This document shows positions 43,670 to 51,676 of a stretch of DNA of 64,000 bases, in pieces. Made by a program: the position numbers and the translations under genes. The DNA is from Candidatus Binatia bacterium. GTDB lineage: Bacteria; Desulfobacterota; Binatia; HRBIN30; BPIQ01. The stretch is from assembly GCA_026004195.1 (NCBI GenBank), contig BPIQ01000003.1:62001-126000 (forward strand), in the 5' to 3' direction. Numbering within the stretch: position 1 is the stretch's first letter; each line of letters opens with the position of its first letter. Under the pieces are notes generated by a model that ran no database searches, was not told where the DNA came from, and saw nothing but the letters and a program-made list of their open reading frames with translations.

Positions 43670-44836
43670 TCAATCGGCCGATCCGCGTGCTTCCGCCTCC
43701 GCCGCGGCACCGAGCGTCTGCCGGAGCCGCTCGACGGTATCGAGGAACTCCTCCACCATCTCGTAGATCACGTCGCGGGCCGGCCGGATCGAGTTCATGC
43801 GACCCACGATCTGCCCCACGGGCGTACCGACGAGTTCCTTGGCGCCCGAGTCCTCGAGGTGCGCGTACTTGTGCATCCGGTGCTGCGCCTCGGCGGTCAG
43901 CATGAACTGGAGGGGCATCGGTAGCGGGCCGGGCGAATCCGGCGAATCCCACGCCTCCGTCCAGGCCGTGCGCAGAAGCCTCGCGGGCTTCCCCGTCCAG
44001 GATCTCGAACGAACCGTGTCCCGCGGGCCCGCACGCAGGAGCTTTTCCTTGACGACGGGAATCGTGTCGCTTTCGGTCACCGTGAGCCAGATCGAGCCGG
44101 TCCATACGCCGTCCGCCCCGAGCGCCAGGGCTGCCGCGACCTGCCGGCCGCAACCGATTCCGCCCGCGGCGAGAACGGGCGTCGGATGGACGGCGTCGAC
44201 CACGTCCGGTACGAGGACGAACGTCGAAATCTCCCCGGTGTGCCCTCCGGCTTCCGTGCCCTGCGCCACGATCACGTCGACACCCTGCGCCACCTGCTTG
44301 CGGGCCTGCTCCGCCGTCCCGACGAGCGCCGCCACCGGTACGCCGTGCTCGTGGGCGAGGTCGACGATTTCCCTGGGAGGCGGTCCCAGGGCGTTGACGA
44401 GGAGCCTCACGGGATGGGCGAGGGCCACCTCCACGTGGGACTTCGCGCCCGTGTTCGTCCAGCCCAGGAGCCCCCGCACCGTCTCCCCTTCGGGGAGCTT
44501 GGGAACACGGTACCGCTCGAGGACGTCCTCGACGAATTTCCGGTGCTTTTCCGGGATCATTTTTTCGAGCGTCTTTTCCATCTCCTCGGGAGGGATTTCC
44601 CCGAGCTGGGCGGCCACGGAAGAGGCCGGCATGACGATGTCGACGCCGTAGGGCTTGCCCTGGACGTGTTCGTCGATCCAGCGGAGCTCGACCTCGAGCT
44701 CCTCGGGCGAAAAAGCCACGGCACCGAGAACCCCGAAGCCTCCGGCCCGGCTTACCGCCGCCACGACGTCGCGGCAGTGGCTGAAGGCGAAGATCGGGAA
44801 CTCGATGCCGAACATGTCGCAAATTCGCGTCCGCAT
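43670..44836 (-). CDS. Nitronate monooxygenase-family FMN enzyme
   Basis: The 388-residue TIM-barrel FMN protein is of the nitronate monooxygenase/2-nitropropane dioxygenase family. ISFAFSHCR-like substrate residues stand at the N-terminus, GVDIVMPAS in strand 3, AQGTEAGGHTG with the catalytic histidine near residue 200, and VLAAGGIGCGRQVAAALALGADGVWTGS for the FMN phosphate. In lipid operons such homologues often act as enoyl- or dienoyl-CoA-linked oxidoreductases rather than true nitronate oxidases. It is the last gene of the seven-gene operon, 46 bp after the acyl-CoA dehydrogenase. Confidence 0.9.
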   Translation of the reverse strand: MRTRICDMFGIEFPIFAFSHCRDVVAAVSRAGGFGVLGAVAFSPEELEVELRWIDEHVQGKPYGVDIVMPASSVAAQLGEIPPEEMEKTLEKMIPEKHRKFVEDVLERYRVPKLPEGETVRGLLGWTNTGAKSHVEVALAHPVRLLVNALGPPPREIVDLAHEHGVPVAALVGTAEQARKQVAQGVDVIVAQGTEAGGHTGEISTFVLVPDVVDAVHPTPVLAAGGIGCGRQVAAALALGADGVWTGSIWLTVTESDTIPVVKEKLLRAGPRDTVRSRSWTGKPARLLRTAWTEAWDSPDSPGPLPMPLQFMLTAEAQHRMHKYAHLEDSGAKELVGTPVGQIVGRMNSIRPARDVIYEMVEEFLDTVERLRQTLGAAAEAEARGSAD

Positions 44837-44882
44837 GGTGACCTCCACGACCGGCCGCCCGGGGGCCGCCGTCGCTTTCCTT

Positions 44883-46049
44883 TCAGGCGAGGATGTGCCT
44901 TGCGATCGTGAGCTCCTGGATTTCGGTCGTCCCCCCTCCGAGCTCCATGAGTTTCGCGTCGCGGGCGAGACGCTCGACCTCGTACTCTTCCATGTAGCCG
45001 TTGCCGCCCAGGATGTGGATGGCGTCCATCGTGATCTGCGTCGCGGCCTCGCAACAGAAGAGCTTGCCGGCGCAGATGTCGGCCATGTCCGTGCGTACCC
45101 TGCGGCCCGCGAGAAAATCCAGGAAAACGAAACTCCGCATGTTGCAGAGAAGCCCGTACATCCGGGCGAGCCGGCGCTGGACGAGCTGGAAGTTGGCGAT
45201 CGGCTGGCCGAACTGCTCGCGCTCTTTCGCGTAACGCAGCGCGATCTCGAAGGCGCGGTCGGCAAGGCCCAGGGAGAGGGTCGGCATGCCGGCCCGCTCG
45301 TCGGCGAGCCGGGCGCGGACGTGGTCGCGCTGACGGACACCGCCCCCGAGGAGGTTCTTTTTCGGGATGCGCACCTGGTCGAGGTACACCGCGCCCGTGG
45401 GAGCCGAGTGCATGCCCATCTTGCGGAAAGGCTTCGAGGTCTCGAGTCCCGGGGTACCGCGCTCGACGAGAAACGGCTGGATCGTGCGGTTCCCGTTCTC
45501 CTCGAGCTTCGCGTAGACCACGAAGACGTCCGCGTAGGGGGCGTTCGTGATGAAGGTCTTCTGGCCGTTGAGCACGTAGAAGTCCCCGTCCGGGCGGGCC
45601 GTCGTGCGCATGGAACCGAAGGCGTCCGATCCGGCGCCGGGCTCCGTGAGGCACCAGCTTCCGACGATCTCGCCGTTCTCGAGGCCCGGCACGTATCTGG
45701 CCTTCTGTTCCTCCGTGCCGTACTTCCGGATCGTGCCCCCGACCTGACCGAAGCTCACCCCCCAGGACATCAGCACACCGCCGCACACCCGCGCGATCTC
45801 GATGGCGACCGCCGCCTCGAGAAAGAACTCGAGCTTGTCCTCGGGCGCGGCGCTTTTCATCGCTTCGGTGAGCTCGCCCTCGCCGCCGAGGCCGAGCGCC
45901 CTCACGATCTTCCGGATGTAGGGGTACGGCAGTTCCTCTTCGCGCTCGAGCTTCGGGACGTGCGGCTTGAGCTCGCGTTCGACGACCTTGCGGATCGTGT
46001 CGCGGACGAGCGTCTGCGTCTCGTTGAGCGGGGGGTAGCAGTCCGGCAT
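44883..46049 (-). CDS. Acyl-CoA dehydrogenase (operon 2)
   Basis: This 388-residue acyl-CoA dehydrogenase has SWCLTEPGAGSDAFGSMRTTA, QKTFITNAPYADVFVV, ERAGMPTLSLGLADRAFEIALRYAKEREQFGQPI and a C-terminal DAIHILGGNGYMEEYEVERL. The C-terminal loop reads GGGTTEIQ rather than the x-E-G-T of MCAD. It differs in subfamily from the other three in the window and is closer to short-chain/2-methylacyl types. In this operon it would perform the first oxidation. ATG 46058 overlaps the upstream stop (ATGA), while ATG 46049 has GGGGAG at nine bases; the latter is used. Confidence 0.92.
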   Translation of the reverse strand: MPDCYPPLNETQTLVRDTIRKVVERELKPHVPKLEREEELPYPYIRKIVRALGLGGEGELTEAMKSAAPEDKLEFFLEAAVAIEIARVCGGVLMSWGVSFGQVGGTIRKYGTEEQKARYVPGLENGEIVGSWCLTEPGAGSDAFGSMRTTARPDGDFYVLNGQKTFITNAPYADVFVVYAKLEENGNRTIQPFLVERGTPGLETSKPFRKMGMHSAPTGAVYLDQVRIPKKNLLGGGVRQRDHVRARLADERAGMPTLSLGLADRAFEIALRYAKEREQFGQPIANFQLVQRRLARMYGLLCNMRSFVFLDFLAGRRVRTDMADICAGKLFCCEAATQITMDAIHILGGNGYMEEYEVERLARDAKLMELGGGTTEIQELTIARHILA

Positions 46050-46054
46050 GGCCT

Positions 46055-46867
46055 TCATCTCCCCTGGAAAACGGGCTTCCTCTTTTCCTTGAAAGCGCGG
46101 GTTCCCTCCTTGGCGTCCTGCGAGAGGGCCACCTGTGCCCCGATCTCGAACTCCTTGGCCAGGGCTTCGCGGATCGGCCGACCCGAGCCTTCGAGCACCG
46201 AACGCTTGACGGCCTGGACGGCGAGAGGGCCGTTCTCGGCGAGGATCTCGGCGAAACGCCGTGCCTCGGGAAGGACGCGGTCGCGCGGGACCACGCGGTT
46301 CACGAGCCCGATCCGGTACGCCTCGGCCGCGCTCATCCGTTCGCCCGTGAGAAGAATTTCCATCGCCATGCAGTACGGAATCTGTCGCGGGAGGCGAACC
46401 GTCGAGCCGGCCATCGGGAAGAGACTCCACTTCACTTCCGCGAGCCCGAACTGCGCGTCTTCGGACGCCACGCGGATGTCCGTGCACTGCAGGAGTTCCA
46501 CCCCGCCGGCCACGCAGAACCCCTTCACGGCCGCCACGATGGGCTTGTAGACGTCGAACTCGCGCAAAAGTCCCTTCCAGATCAACGAATAGTCCTTCTG
46601 GATCCGTTCGTCGAACTCGTCCTCGGGCGGCCGGAGCCCCTGCATCATGCGCACGAGCCGGTCGAGGTCCGCCCCCGCGCAGAACGCTTCCTCCCCCGCG
46701 CCGGTGAGGATAGCCACGCGGATTTCGGGGTCGTCCACGATCGCCTGCCACGCGTCGGCCAGACGGCAGAGCATCTCGGCGTTGATCGCGTTCCGAACCT
46801 CGGGTCGGTTGAGCGTCACGGTCGCGATGTGTCCCTCTTTTTCGAAGCGTACGGCCGGTTCCGCCAT
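46055..46867 (-). CDS. Enoyl-CoA hydratase/isomerase family protein
   Basis: The 270-residue crotonase has TLNRPEVRNAINAEM, the first oxyanion-loop motif AFCAGADLDRLVRMM, and FCVAGGVELLQCTDIRVASEDAQFGLAEV. The last holds the second oxyanion-hole glycine and the catalytic-region glutamates. FPMAGSTVRLPR is typical of hydratases of ring or branched substrates. It would hydrate the enoyl-CoA made by the neighbouring dehydrogenase. It lies 10 bp after the thiolase-fold gene and is coupled to the next gene. Confidence 0.92.
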   Translation of the reverse strand: MAEPAVRFEKEGHIATVTLNRPEVRNAINAEMLCRLADAWQAIVDDPEIRVAILTGAGEEAFCAGADLDRLVRMMQGLRPPEDEFDERIQKDYSLIWKGLLREFDVYKPIVAAVKGFCVAGGVELLQCTDIRVASEDAQFGLAEVKWSLFPMAGSTVRLPRQIPYCMAMEILLTGERMSAAEAYRIGLVNRVVPRDRVLPEARRFAEILAENGPLAVQAVKRSVLEGSGRPIREALAKEFEIGAQVALSQDAKEGTRAFKEKRKPVFQGR

Positions 46868-46877
46868 GATTCCCTCC

Positions 46878-48029
46878 TCAAAGCTCGCTCGACACGACCC
46901 ACATGGCGAAGTACTGCGCCCCGCCGCCGTAAGCGTGCCCGACCGCGACCTTCGCGCCCTCCACCTGCCTCTCGCCCGCTCGACCCATGACCTGGAGCGC
47001 CGCTTCGCCGAGACGCAGCATGCCCGAAGCCCCGATCGGGTTCGTGCAGAGCACGCCGCCCGACGGGTTGATGGGCAGCCGGGCGCCGAACTTCTGCTCT
47101 CCGCGGTCGATCATCTTCCAGCCTTCGCCGACTTCGCAGAAACCCAGGTTCTCGAGCCACATGGCCTCGAACCACGAAAAAGGCACGTAAATTTCGGCCG
47201 TGTCGATTTCTTTCGCGGGCTCGCGAATCCCCGCCCTCTCGTAGACGGCCTTCGCGCAGGCCCTGCCGGCGGCGGGATCCACCTGATCGCGCCCGGGGAC
47301 CCACATGGCTTCGGCGAACGACGCTCCGGATTTCACCCAAGCGGGCTTCCGGGGAGCCTTTTTGGCCGCCTCTTCGCTCGCCACCACGAGCGCGCAAGCC
47401 CCGTCCGAAGAAGGACAGGTCTCGAGGTAGCGGATCGGGTCCCAGAGCATCGGCGACGCGAGGACGTCTTCCATCGTGATGGGCTCGCGGAGGTGGGCGT
47501 AGGGGTTGCGCCCGGCGTTCTCGCGGGCGTTGACGGCGATGAGCGGTCCGATGTGCGGCGGCGCTTTCGTCCTCGCGATGTAGGCACGGATGTACGGCGT
47601 GAAGTATCCGCCCGCGCCCGCGACGAGCGGCGGCGTGAAAGGCAGGTTCGGGGAAAGCGCCCACATGGCGTTGCCTTCGGACTGTTTTTCGAAGGCCACG
47701 GCGAGCACGCGCTCGAAAAGACCCGAAGCCACGTGGGTCACGGCAGCGAGCGCCGTCGAAGCCCCGACCGAACCCGCCGTGTGGACCCGCAGCATCGGCT
47801 TTCCGTGGGCTCCCACGGCTCCCACGAGAAACTGCTCGGGCTGCATCACGCCCTCGAGAAAATCGGGTGCTTTGCCGAGCACGACGGCGTCGATGTCGCG
47901 GTGCTCGAGACCCGCGTCCTCGAGGGCCCGGTCGATAGCCTCGCGGACGAGCCCCGCCAGGCTCACGTCCGAGCGGCGGGCCTTGTGGTGGGTCTGGCCC
48001 ACGCCCAGGACGGCGACGGGCCGCTTCAT
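46878..48029 (-). CDS. Thiolase-fold lipid-transfer protein without nucleophilic Cys
   Basis: This 383-residue thiolase-superfamily protein starts PVAVLGVGQTHHKARRSDVSL. All three catalytic positions of true thiolases are changed: the Cys-Ala-Ser-Gly loop reads TAGSVGAST, the Gly-His-Pro motif reads CTNPIGASG, and the last Cys loop reads GHAYGGGAQ. Such Ltp-type proteins act as retro-aldolases with DUF35 partners. The start overlaps the stop of the upstream thiolase-like gene by four bases. With the next protein it likely forms a heterodimer. Thiolysis can practically be ruled out from the missing residues. Confidence 0.9.
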   Translation of the reverse strand: MKRPVAVLGVGQTHHKARRSDVSLAGLVREAIDRALEDAGLEHRDIDAVVLGKAPDFLEGVMQPEQFLVGAVGAHGKPMLRVHTAGSVGASTALAAVTHVASGLFERVLAVAFEKQSEGNAMWALSPNLPFTPPLVAGAGGYFTPYIRAYIARTKAPPHIGPLIAVNARENAGRNPYAHLREPITMEDVLASPMLWDPIRYLETCPSSDGACALVVASEEAAKKAPRKPAWVKSGASFAEAMWVPGRDQVDPAAGRACAKAVYERAGIREPAKEIDTAEIYVPFSWFEAMWLENLGFCEVGEGWKMIDRGEQKFGARLPINPSGGVLCTNPIGASGMLRLGEAALQVMGRAGERQVEGAKVAVGHAYGGGAQYFAMWVVSSEL

Positions 48030-49147
48030 GTCCACCTCCGCTCGGTGCCGAGCACCCAGACGAGGTTGTGCTGGAGGCAGTGACCCTGCGTCGCGTGTGC
48101 AATCCCGCGCTCGGCTCCGACGACGGCGTGCGTCCTGTTGCGCCCGCTCAACTGAAGGAAGATTTCCCCCAGCCGCAAAAGCCCGCTCATCATGAGGGGG
48201 TGCCCGACGAGAGGCCCGCCGGAAGGGTTCACGACGGGTTGCCGTCCGTCCCCTTCGATCTCGAGCGCGTCGCAGAGGATCATCTCCTCGACGGGGTTCG
48301 CGGCGCAAAGCTCGACGACGTCGACTTCCCGGGCGCTCGGAAGCCCCGCCATACCGAGAGCGTCACGGGCCGCCGTGGCCGCACTCTCGCTCCGGGTGAG
48401 GTCGCGCGAGCCCAGGGTCTGGAGTTCGACGCGCTGTCCCACGCCGTGGATCCAGACGGGTTTTTCGCACATGCGCTCGGCTTTTCCTTCGGCCGCGAGC
48501 ACGAGACAGACGGCGGACTCTCCCACCGGCGGCACGTACCCTTCCCGCAAGGGCTCGACGAGCCAGGGCGTGGCGAGAAGTTCCTCGGGCGTGGCCCCCA
48601 CGCGCACCTGCGCGAACGGATTCCTGGCACCGTCCGTCCTGCGGCGGGAGGCCCGTTCGGCCAGGTCCCGGTCCGTGCGGCCCGTCCGTGCCATGTAGGC
48701 ACTCGCCTGGAGCGCCGCCGTCGCCGTGGGTCCGAGTCCGAGCGGGGCCTGGTAGTAGGGGTCGAGCTGGAGGTTGAGGACCCGCTCGGGCTCGCCCTCG
48801 GAAGTCTTGCCGTAGCCCACCACCAGCGCCGTGTCGCAGTCCCCGCTCTGCATGCGCAGCCAGGCGTAGTAGGCGGCGAACGCGGCGTCCATCTCGAGGT
48901 GCAGATCTTCTCTCGGAGGCCACGAGCCGATGTAGTCGAGTGCCTGCACGAAGCCGAAGGGACGCCCGTCGATGTAGTCGGCCGAACCCGCGACCTGGTA
49001 ATCGATGTCGTCCCGCCGGACGCCGCACTGCTCGAGCGCGCTCGCGACCTGGGGATAGAGCATCTCGTGGGCCGTACGGTGCTCGTCGCACGCGACCACG
49101 GGCGCCTGCGAAAAGGCCACGACCGCGACGTTCCGAAGCCGGTCCAT
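48026..49147 (-). CDS. Second thiolase-fold protein (Ltp-like)
   Basis: The 373-residue protein begins MDRLRNVAVVAFSQAPVVACDE. A thiolase-fold core is seen, with DIDYQVAGSADYIDGRPFGF, LGPTATAALQASAYMAR at the usual nucleophile region (no cysteine) and a NPSGGPLVGHPLMMSGLLRLGE histidine motif that is kept. It ends in a glycine-poor AERGIAHATQGHC loop. Two different thiolase-fold genes next to two DUF35 genes suggest a heteromeric complex, as for Ltp/ChsH2-type aldolases. ATG 49147 is chosen over GTG 49153. It lies 10 bp after the DUF35 stop. Confidence 0.88.
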   Translation of the reverse strand: MDRLRNVAVVAFSQAPVVACDEHRTAHEMLYPQVASALEQCGVRRDDIDYQVAGSADYIDGRPFGFVQALDYIGSWPPREDLHLEMDAAFAAYYAWLRMQSGDCDTALVVGYGKTSEGEPERVLNLQLDPYYQAPLGLGPTATAALQASAYMARTGRTDRDLAERASRRRTDGARNPFAQVRVGATPEELLATPWLVEPLREGYVPPVGESAVCLVLAAEGKAERMCEKPVWIHGVGQRVELQTLGSRDLTRSESAATAARDALGMAGLPSAREVDVVELCAANPVEEMILCDALEIEGDGRQPVVNPSGGPLVGHPLMMSGLLRLGEIFLQLSGRNRTHAVVGAERGIAHATQGHCLQHNLVWVLGTERRWT

Positions 49148-49157
49148 TACCACGCTT

Positions 49158-49658
49158 TCAGAGGCGGTGGAGAAAAGTTTCCGGGGGCGCGTCGGGCTCG
49201 CCGGTGGGCCGGAAGTACTGGATGTCGGTGTAGTCCCCGCGCCGCTCTCCGTCGGGCTTCCAGACCGCTTCGACCCTCATCCCCATGCGCACCTCTTCGG
49301 GCTCGACCTCGCGCACGAGAGCGAAAATCGAGAGGTCGGCTCCGTCGAGCGCCACCGAAGCGGCGACGTACGGAATCTCGATGTCCCGCCCGTAGACGGG
49401 GATGTTCACGATGCAGAAGGTGGTGACGACGCCGCGGTCCGCGACTTCGACGAACTCGTCCGCCGGTTCGAAGACGTCCGGTGCGACGACGACGGGCGGC
49501 ACGAAGACTTTGCCCGTTTTCCTGCACCGGCTCCCCAGGATGCGCTTGTCCGCGAGCGCGCGCAGGTACCGCGCCCGGTAGTCCCCGGCGACGTAGTGGT
49601 ACGGGAGTGCCAGGTCGGCCTCGACGTAGCGGACGGGTTCGCGCGGCGGCTCGCTCAC
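49158..49658 (-). CDS. DUF35 OB-fold protein (second copy in operon 2)
   Basis: This 166-residue DUF35 protein starts with an N-terminal helix (YRARYLRALADKRILGSRC) and a reduced zinc-ribbon region. Only C-R-K-T-G-K remains, so the usual four cysteines are lost. The OB-fold follows, ending in a GERRGDYTDIQYFRPTG tail. The GTG start at 49658 overlaps the stop of the first DUF35 gene (GTGA). It would bind one of the two thiolase-fold partners downstream. Loss of zinc ligands while keeping the OB-fold is known in some DUF35 branches. Confidence 0.85.
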   Translation of the reverse strand: MSEPPREPVRYVEADLALPYHYVAGDYRARYLRALADKRILGSRCRKTGKVFVPPVVVAPDVFEPADEFVEVADRGVVTTFCIVNIPVYGRDIEIPYVAASVALDGADLSIFALVREVEPEEVRMGMRVEAVWKPDGERRGDYTDIQYFRPTGEPDAPPETFLHRL

Positions 49659-50131
49659 GACTCCAGAACCTCGAAGCACACGATGTCGCGGATCGTGCCC
49701 TTGCGCTCGCCGTCGGGCGCCCACACCGCGCGGACCCGCGCGCCCACGCGGAGCCGTTGGAGCCCGTCGCGAACGACGTGCGCGAGTGCGGTGTCCGCCC
49801 CGTCGAGGCGCACGAGCACGTAGGCGAAGGGGTGCGGAAAGGGATGGAGCCCCTCGATCGGGCGGTGCACGACGGCACAGGCCGTCACGGTCCCCGTGTC
49901 CGCCACCTCGACCCACTCGCGCGCAGGGCTCGCGTCCACCTCCGAGTAGTCGACCGGCGGCACGACGACCCCGAGTCCGGAGACGCGCCGGCCCCAGATC
50001 TTCTTCTGCTCCTTGAGACCCGCGAGAAAGCGCCCGATCGTCTCGCCCGTCGAGTGCTTGTAGGGGAAGGCGAGAACGAGGTCCTGACGAAGTGGCTCGA
50101 CCCGATCGGCGGTCCTGTTCCGCTCCCCCAT
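49655..50131 (-). CDS. DUF35 OB-fold protein (first gene of operon 2)
   Basis: This 158-residue DUF35 protein has HSTGETIGRFLAGLKEQKKIWGRR in the first helix and no clear zinc-binding cysteine pairs. The OB-fold VEVADTGTVTACAVVHRP follows, then GLQRLRVGARVRAVWAPDGERKGTIRDIVCFE. It is the first gene behind the operator at 50154-50173. The downstream gene is of the same family but only moderately similar, so each may serve a different thiolase-fold partner. GTG/ATG choice: ATG 50131 has GGGGGAGCGGAACAGG upstream and is used. Confidence 0.88.
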   Translation of the reverse strand: MGERNRTADRVEPLRQDLVLAFPYKHSTGETIGRFLAGLKEQKKIWGRRVSGLGVVVPPVDYSEVDASPAREWVEVADTGTVTACAVVHRPIEGLHPFPHPFAYVLVRLDGADTALAHVVRDGLQRLRVGARVRAVWAPDGERKGTIRDIVCFEVLES

Positions 50132-50153
50132 GGCGCTCGGTTTCGTCTACATG

Positions 50154-50173
50154 AATGAACGTTTGTTAGTCAA
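50154..50173 (-). promoter_or_regulatory. TetR-type operator between operon 2 and DUF1329 gene
   Basis: Minus strand: TTGAC (50173-50169), one base, then AACAAACGTTCATT (50167-50154), a palindrome with one mismatched pair. This is the same arrangement as at 7529 and 35767 and faces the DUF35-thiolase operon. The DUF1329 gene starts 53 bp away on the other strand and may be co-controlled. Confidence 0.7.
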
Positions 50174-50225
50174 GCCGAGCCGTGCTAAGGAACTCGGCTC
50201 GACGATCGAACGCCGGGGGGGACGC

Positions 50226-51587
50226 ATGACGACGACGCGACGCAACGTTCTGCTTTTCGCCGCAGCCTTCGCCTGGACGGTCGGCACCGCCACTGCCGAC
50301 ACCGCACCGGCGAACGGAAAGCGGGAAGAGGTCGCGCCCGGTCTTTTCGTGGGCGACGTGCTAGACAGCTCGAACTGGAAGCTCGCCGAGGGGCTTCTTC
50401 CGCCCGAGATTCTCGATCACTACCGGCACGGCCACTACCGGAACCCGATCGTGTCGTATCCCACGGGCCGGGCACGCTGGGAGCAGTCGTTCCTCGAAGC
50501 CACCGAACGCAACGCGACACGTCTCGACGTCGACGAGCGCGGAGGGATCGTCGACAGAGAAACCGGGAAGCAACCCGACTACTACTACGGCATCCCGTTC
50601 CCCCACGTCGACCCGGACGACCCGAAAGCCGGCGTGAAGATCGTCTGGAACCAGTTCCTCGCCTACTGGTACGGCGGAAGCAGCTTCAACCAGACGCTCG
50701 TCTCGATGGTGCGGCCGAACGGGCTCGACCGGGAAGTCGTCGCCGACGGCTGGTTCAAGTTCTACGACGGGCAGACTCCGAAATACCGCGAAGACAATCC
50801 CCTCGCCCTCCAGAGCCAGTTCCTGGGTGTTTCGACCAGGCCCGCCGACCTGCAAGGAACGGCCTCGCTCACCTGGCGTTACCGCGACCCCGGAAAGCGC
50901 GACTCGGTGTGGGCGTACGTTCCGGCCATTCGACGGGTCCGTGCGGTGAGCCCCGCCAACCGTTCGGACGGCTACCTCGGGTCGGACATCAGCGGCGACG
51001 ACGGCTTCTTTTTCGACGGAAAGCCCGAGGACTTCGAGTGGAAGCTCGTGGGAAAGCGCGACGCGCTCCGGATCGTGGACCCGGAATCCGTCTCGAAACC
51101 CGTCGAGATCCGTCCCGCGCCGAAGGGCGGCTGGATCGTGCTGACGGACCGCGACCCGCCGACGGTGGGCTACCGCCTACCCGGCTGGAAGGGTGTGGCG
51201 TGGGCGCCGACCGACGCGGGCCTCGCCAAAAGGCCCATGTGGATCGTCGAAGGCAAGCCACGGGACCCCTACTACCTTTACGGCCGCATCGAGCTCTGGA
51301 TCGACGCGGAGACCTGGGACGGCGCCTGGAACCGGAAGTTCAGCTGGTCCGGGGAGCTCGTGAACACCTACCAGCTCATGGCGCGCGTCAACCACGCGGC
51401 CGGGCCTCCCGAAGAGCGAGAGTGGCTTCCCGCGAGCACGCAGGTGTGGGCGTGCGCCGAGAACTTCAAGATGAACCGCGCCACCCTGGGAGGCATGCGG
51501 GCGTGGCCGGGTGCGGCCTTTTACCGACGCATCCACGCTCCGCCGGAGCTCTTCGATCCGAACACGCTGAGCCAGTTGGGGAAGTGA
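50226..51587 (+). CDS. DUF1329 outer-membrane-associated protein
   Basis: The 453-residue protein has an N-terminal signal peptide (RRNVLLFAAAFAWTVGTATADTA, cleavage after ~25). The DUF1329 domain follows, with WNQFLAYWYGGSS, SLTWRYRDPGKRDSVWAYVPAIRRVR and SGDDGFFFDGKPEDFEWKLV. It is rich in Trp and Tyr like LolA-type barrels that hold a hydrophobic ligand. DUF1329 proteins often accompany hydrocarbon or steroid catabolism genes and RND exporters, and are thought to carry lipids across the periplasm. It is divergent from operon 2, which suggests uptake of the operon's substrate. Its last ~35 codons are copied at 52182-52284. Confidence 0.88.
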   Translation: MTTTRRNVLLFAAAFAWTVGTATADTAPANGKREEVAPGLFVGDVLDSSNWKLAEGLLPPEILDHYRHGHYRNPIVSYPTGRARWEQSFLEATERNATRLDVDERGGIVDRETGKQPDYYYGIPFPHVDPDDPKAGVKIVWNQFLAYWYGGSSFNQTLVSMVRPNGLDREVVADGWFKFYDGQTPKYREDNPLALQSQFLGVSTRPADLQGTASLTWRYRDPGKRDSVWAYVPAIRRVRAVSPANRSDGYLGSDISGDDGFFFDGKPEDFEWKLVGKRDALRIVDPESVSKPVEIRPAPKGGWIVLTDRDPPTVGYRLPGWKGVAWAPTDAGLAKRPMWIVEGKPRDPYYLYGRIELWIDAETWDGAWNRKFSWSGELVNTYQLMARVNHAAGPPEEREWLPASTQVWACAENFKMNRATLGGMRAWPGAAFYRRIHAPPELFDPNTLSQLGK

Positions 51588-51659
51588 GTCACCCTCGGGC
51601 AGCCTCGTAAAGCCGCCACCTCTCCGGCACCCCGGAGCTCGGCCGTTTCGCGTTCGGTG
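51484..51659. repeat. 176-bp direct repeat, left copy (with 52182-52360)
   Basis: This segment holds the real 3' end of the DUF1329 gene, its stop, and a copy of the last ~60 bp of the cyclase gene. The right copy (52182-52360, 179 bp, ~90% identical) has the real cyclase 3' end and a dead copy of the DUF1329 end. The DUF2283/DUF4258 pair lies exactly between them. Confidence 0.9.
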
Positions 51660-51676
51660 CCGAGCGTTCCTCCGAG

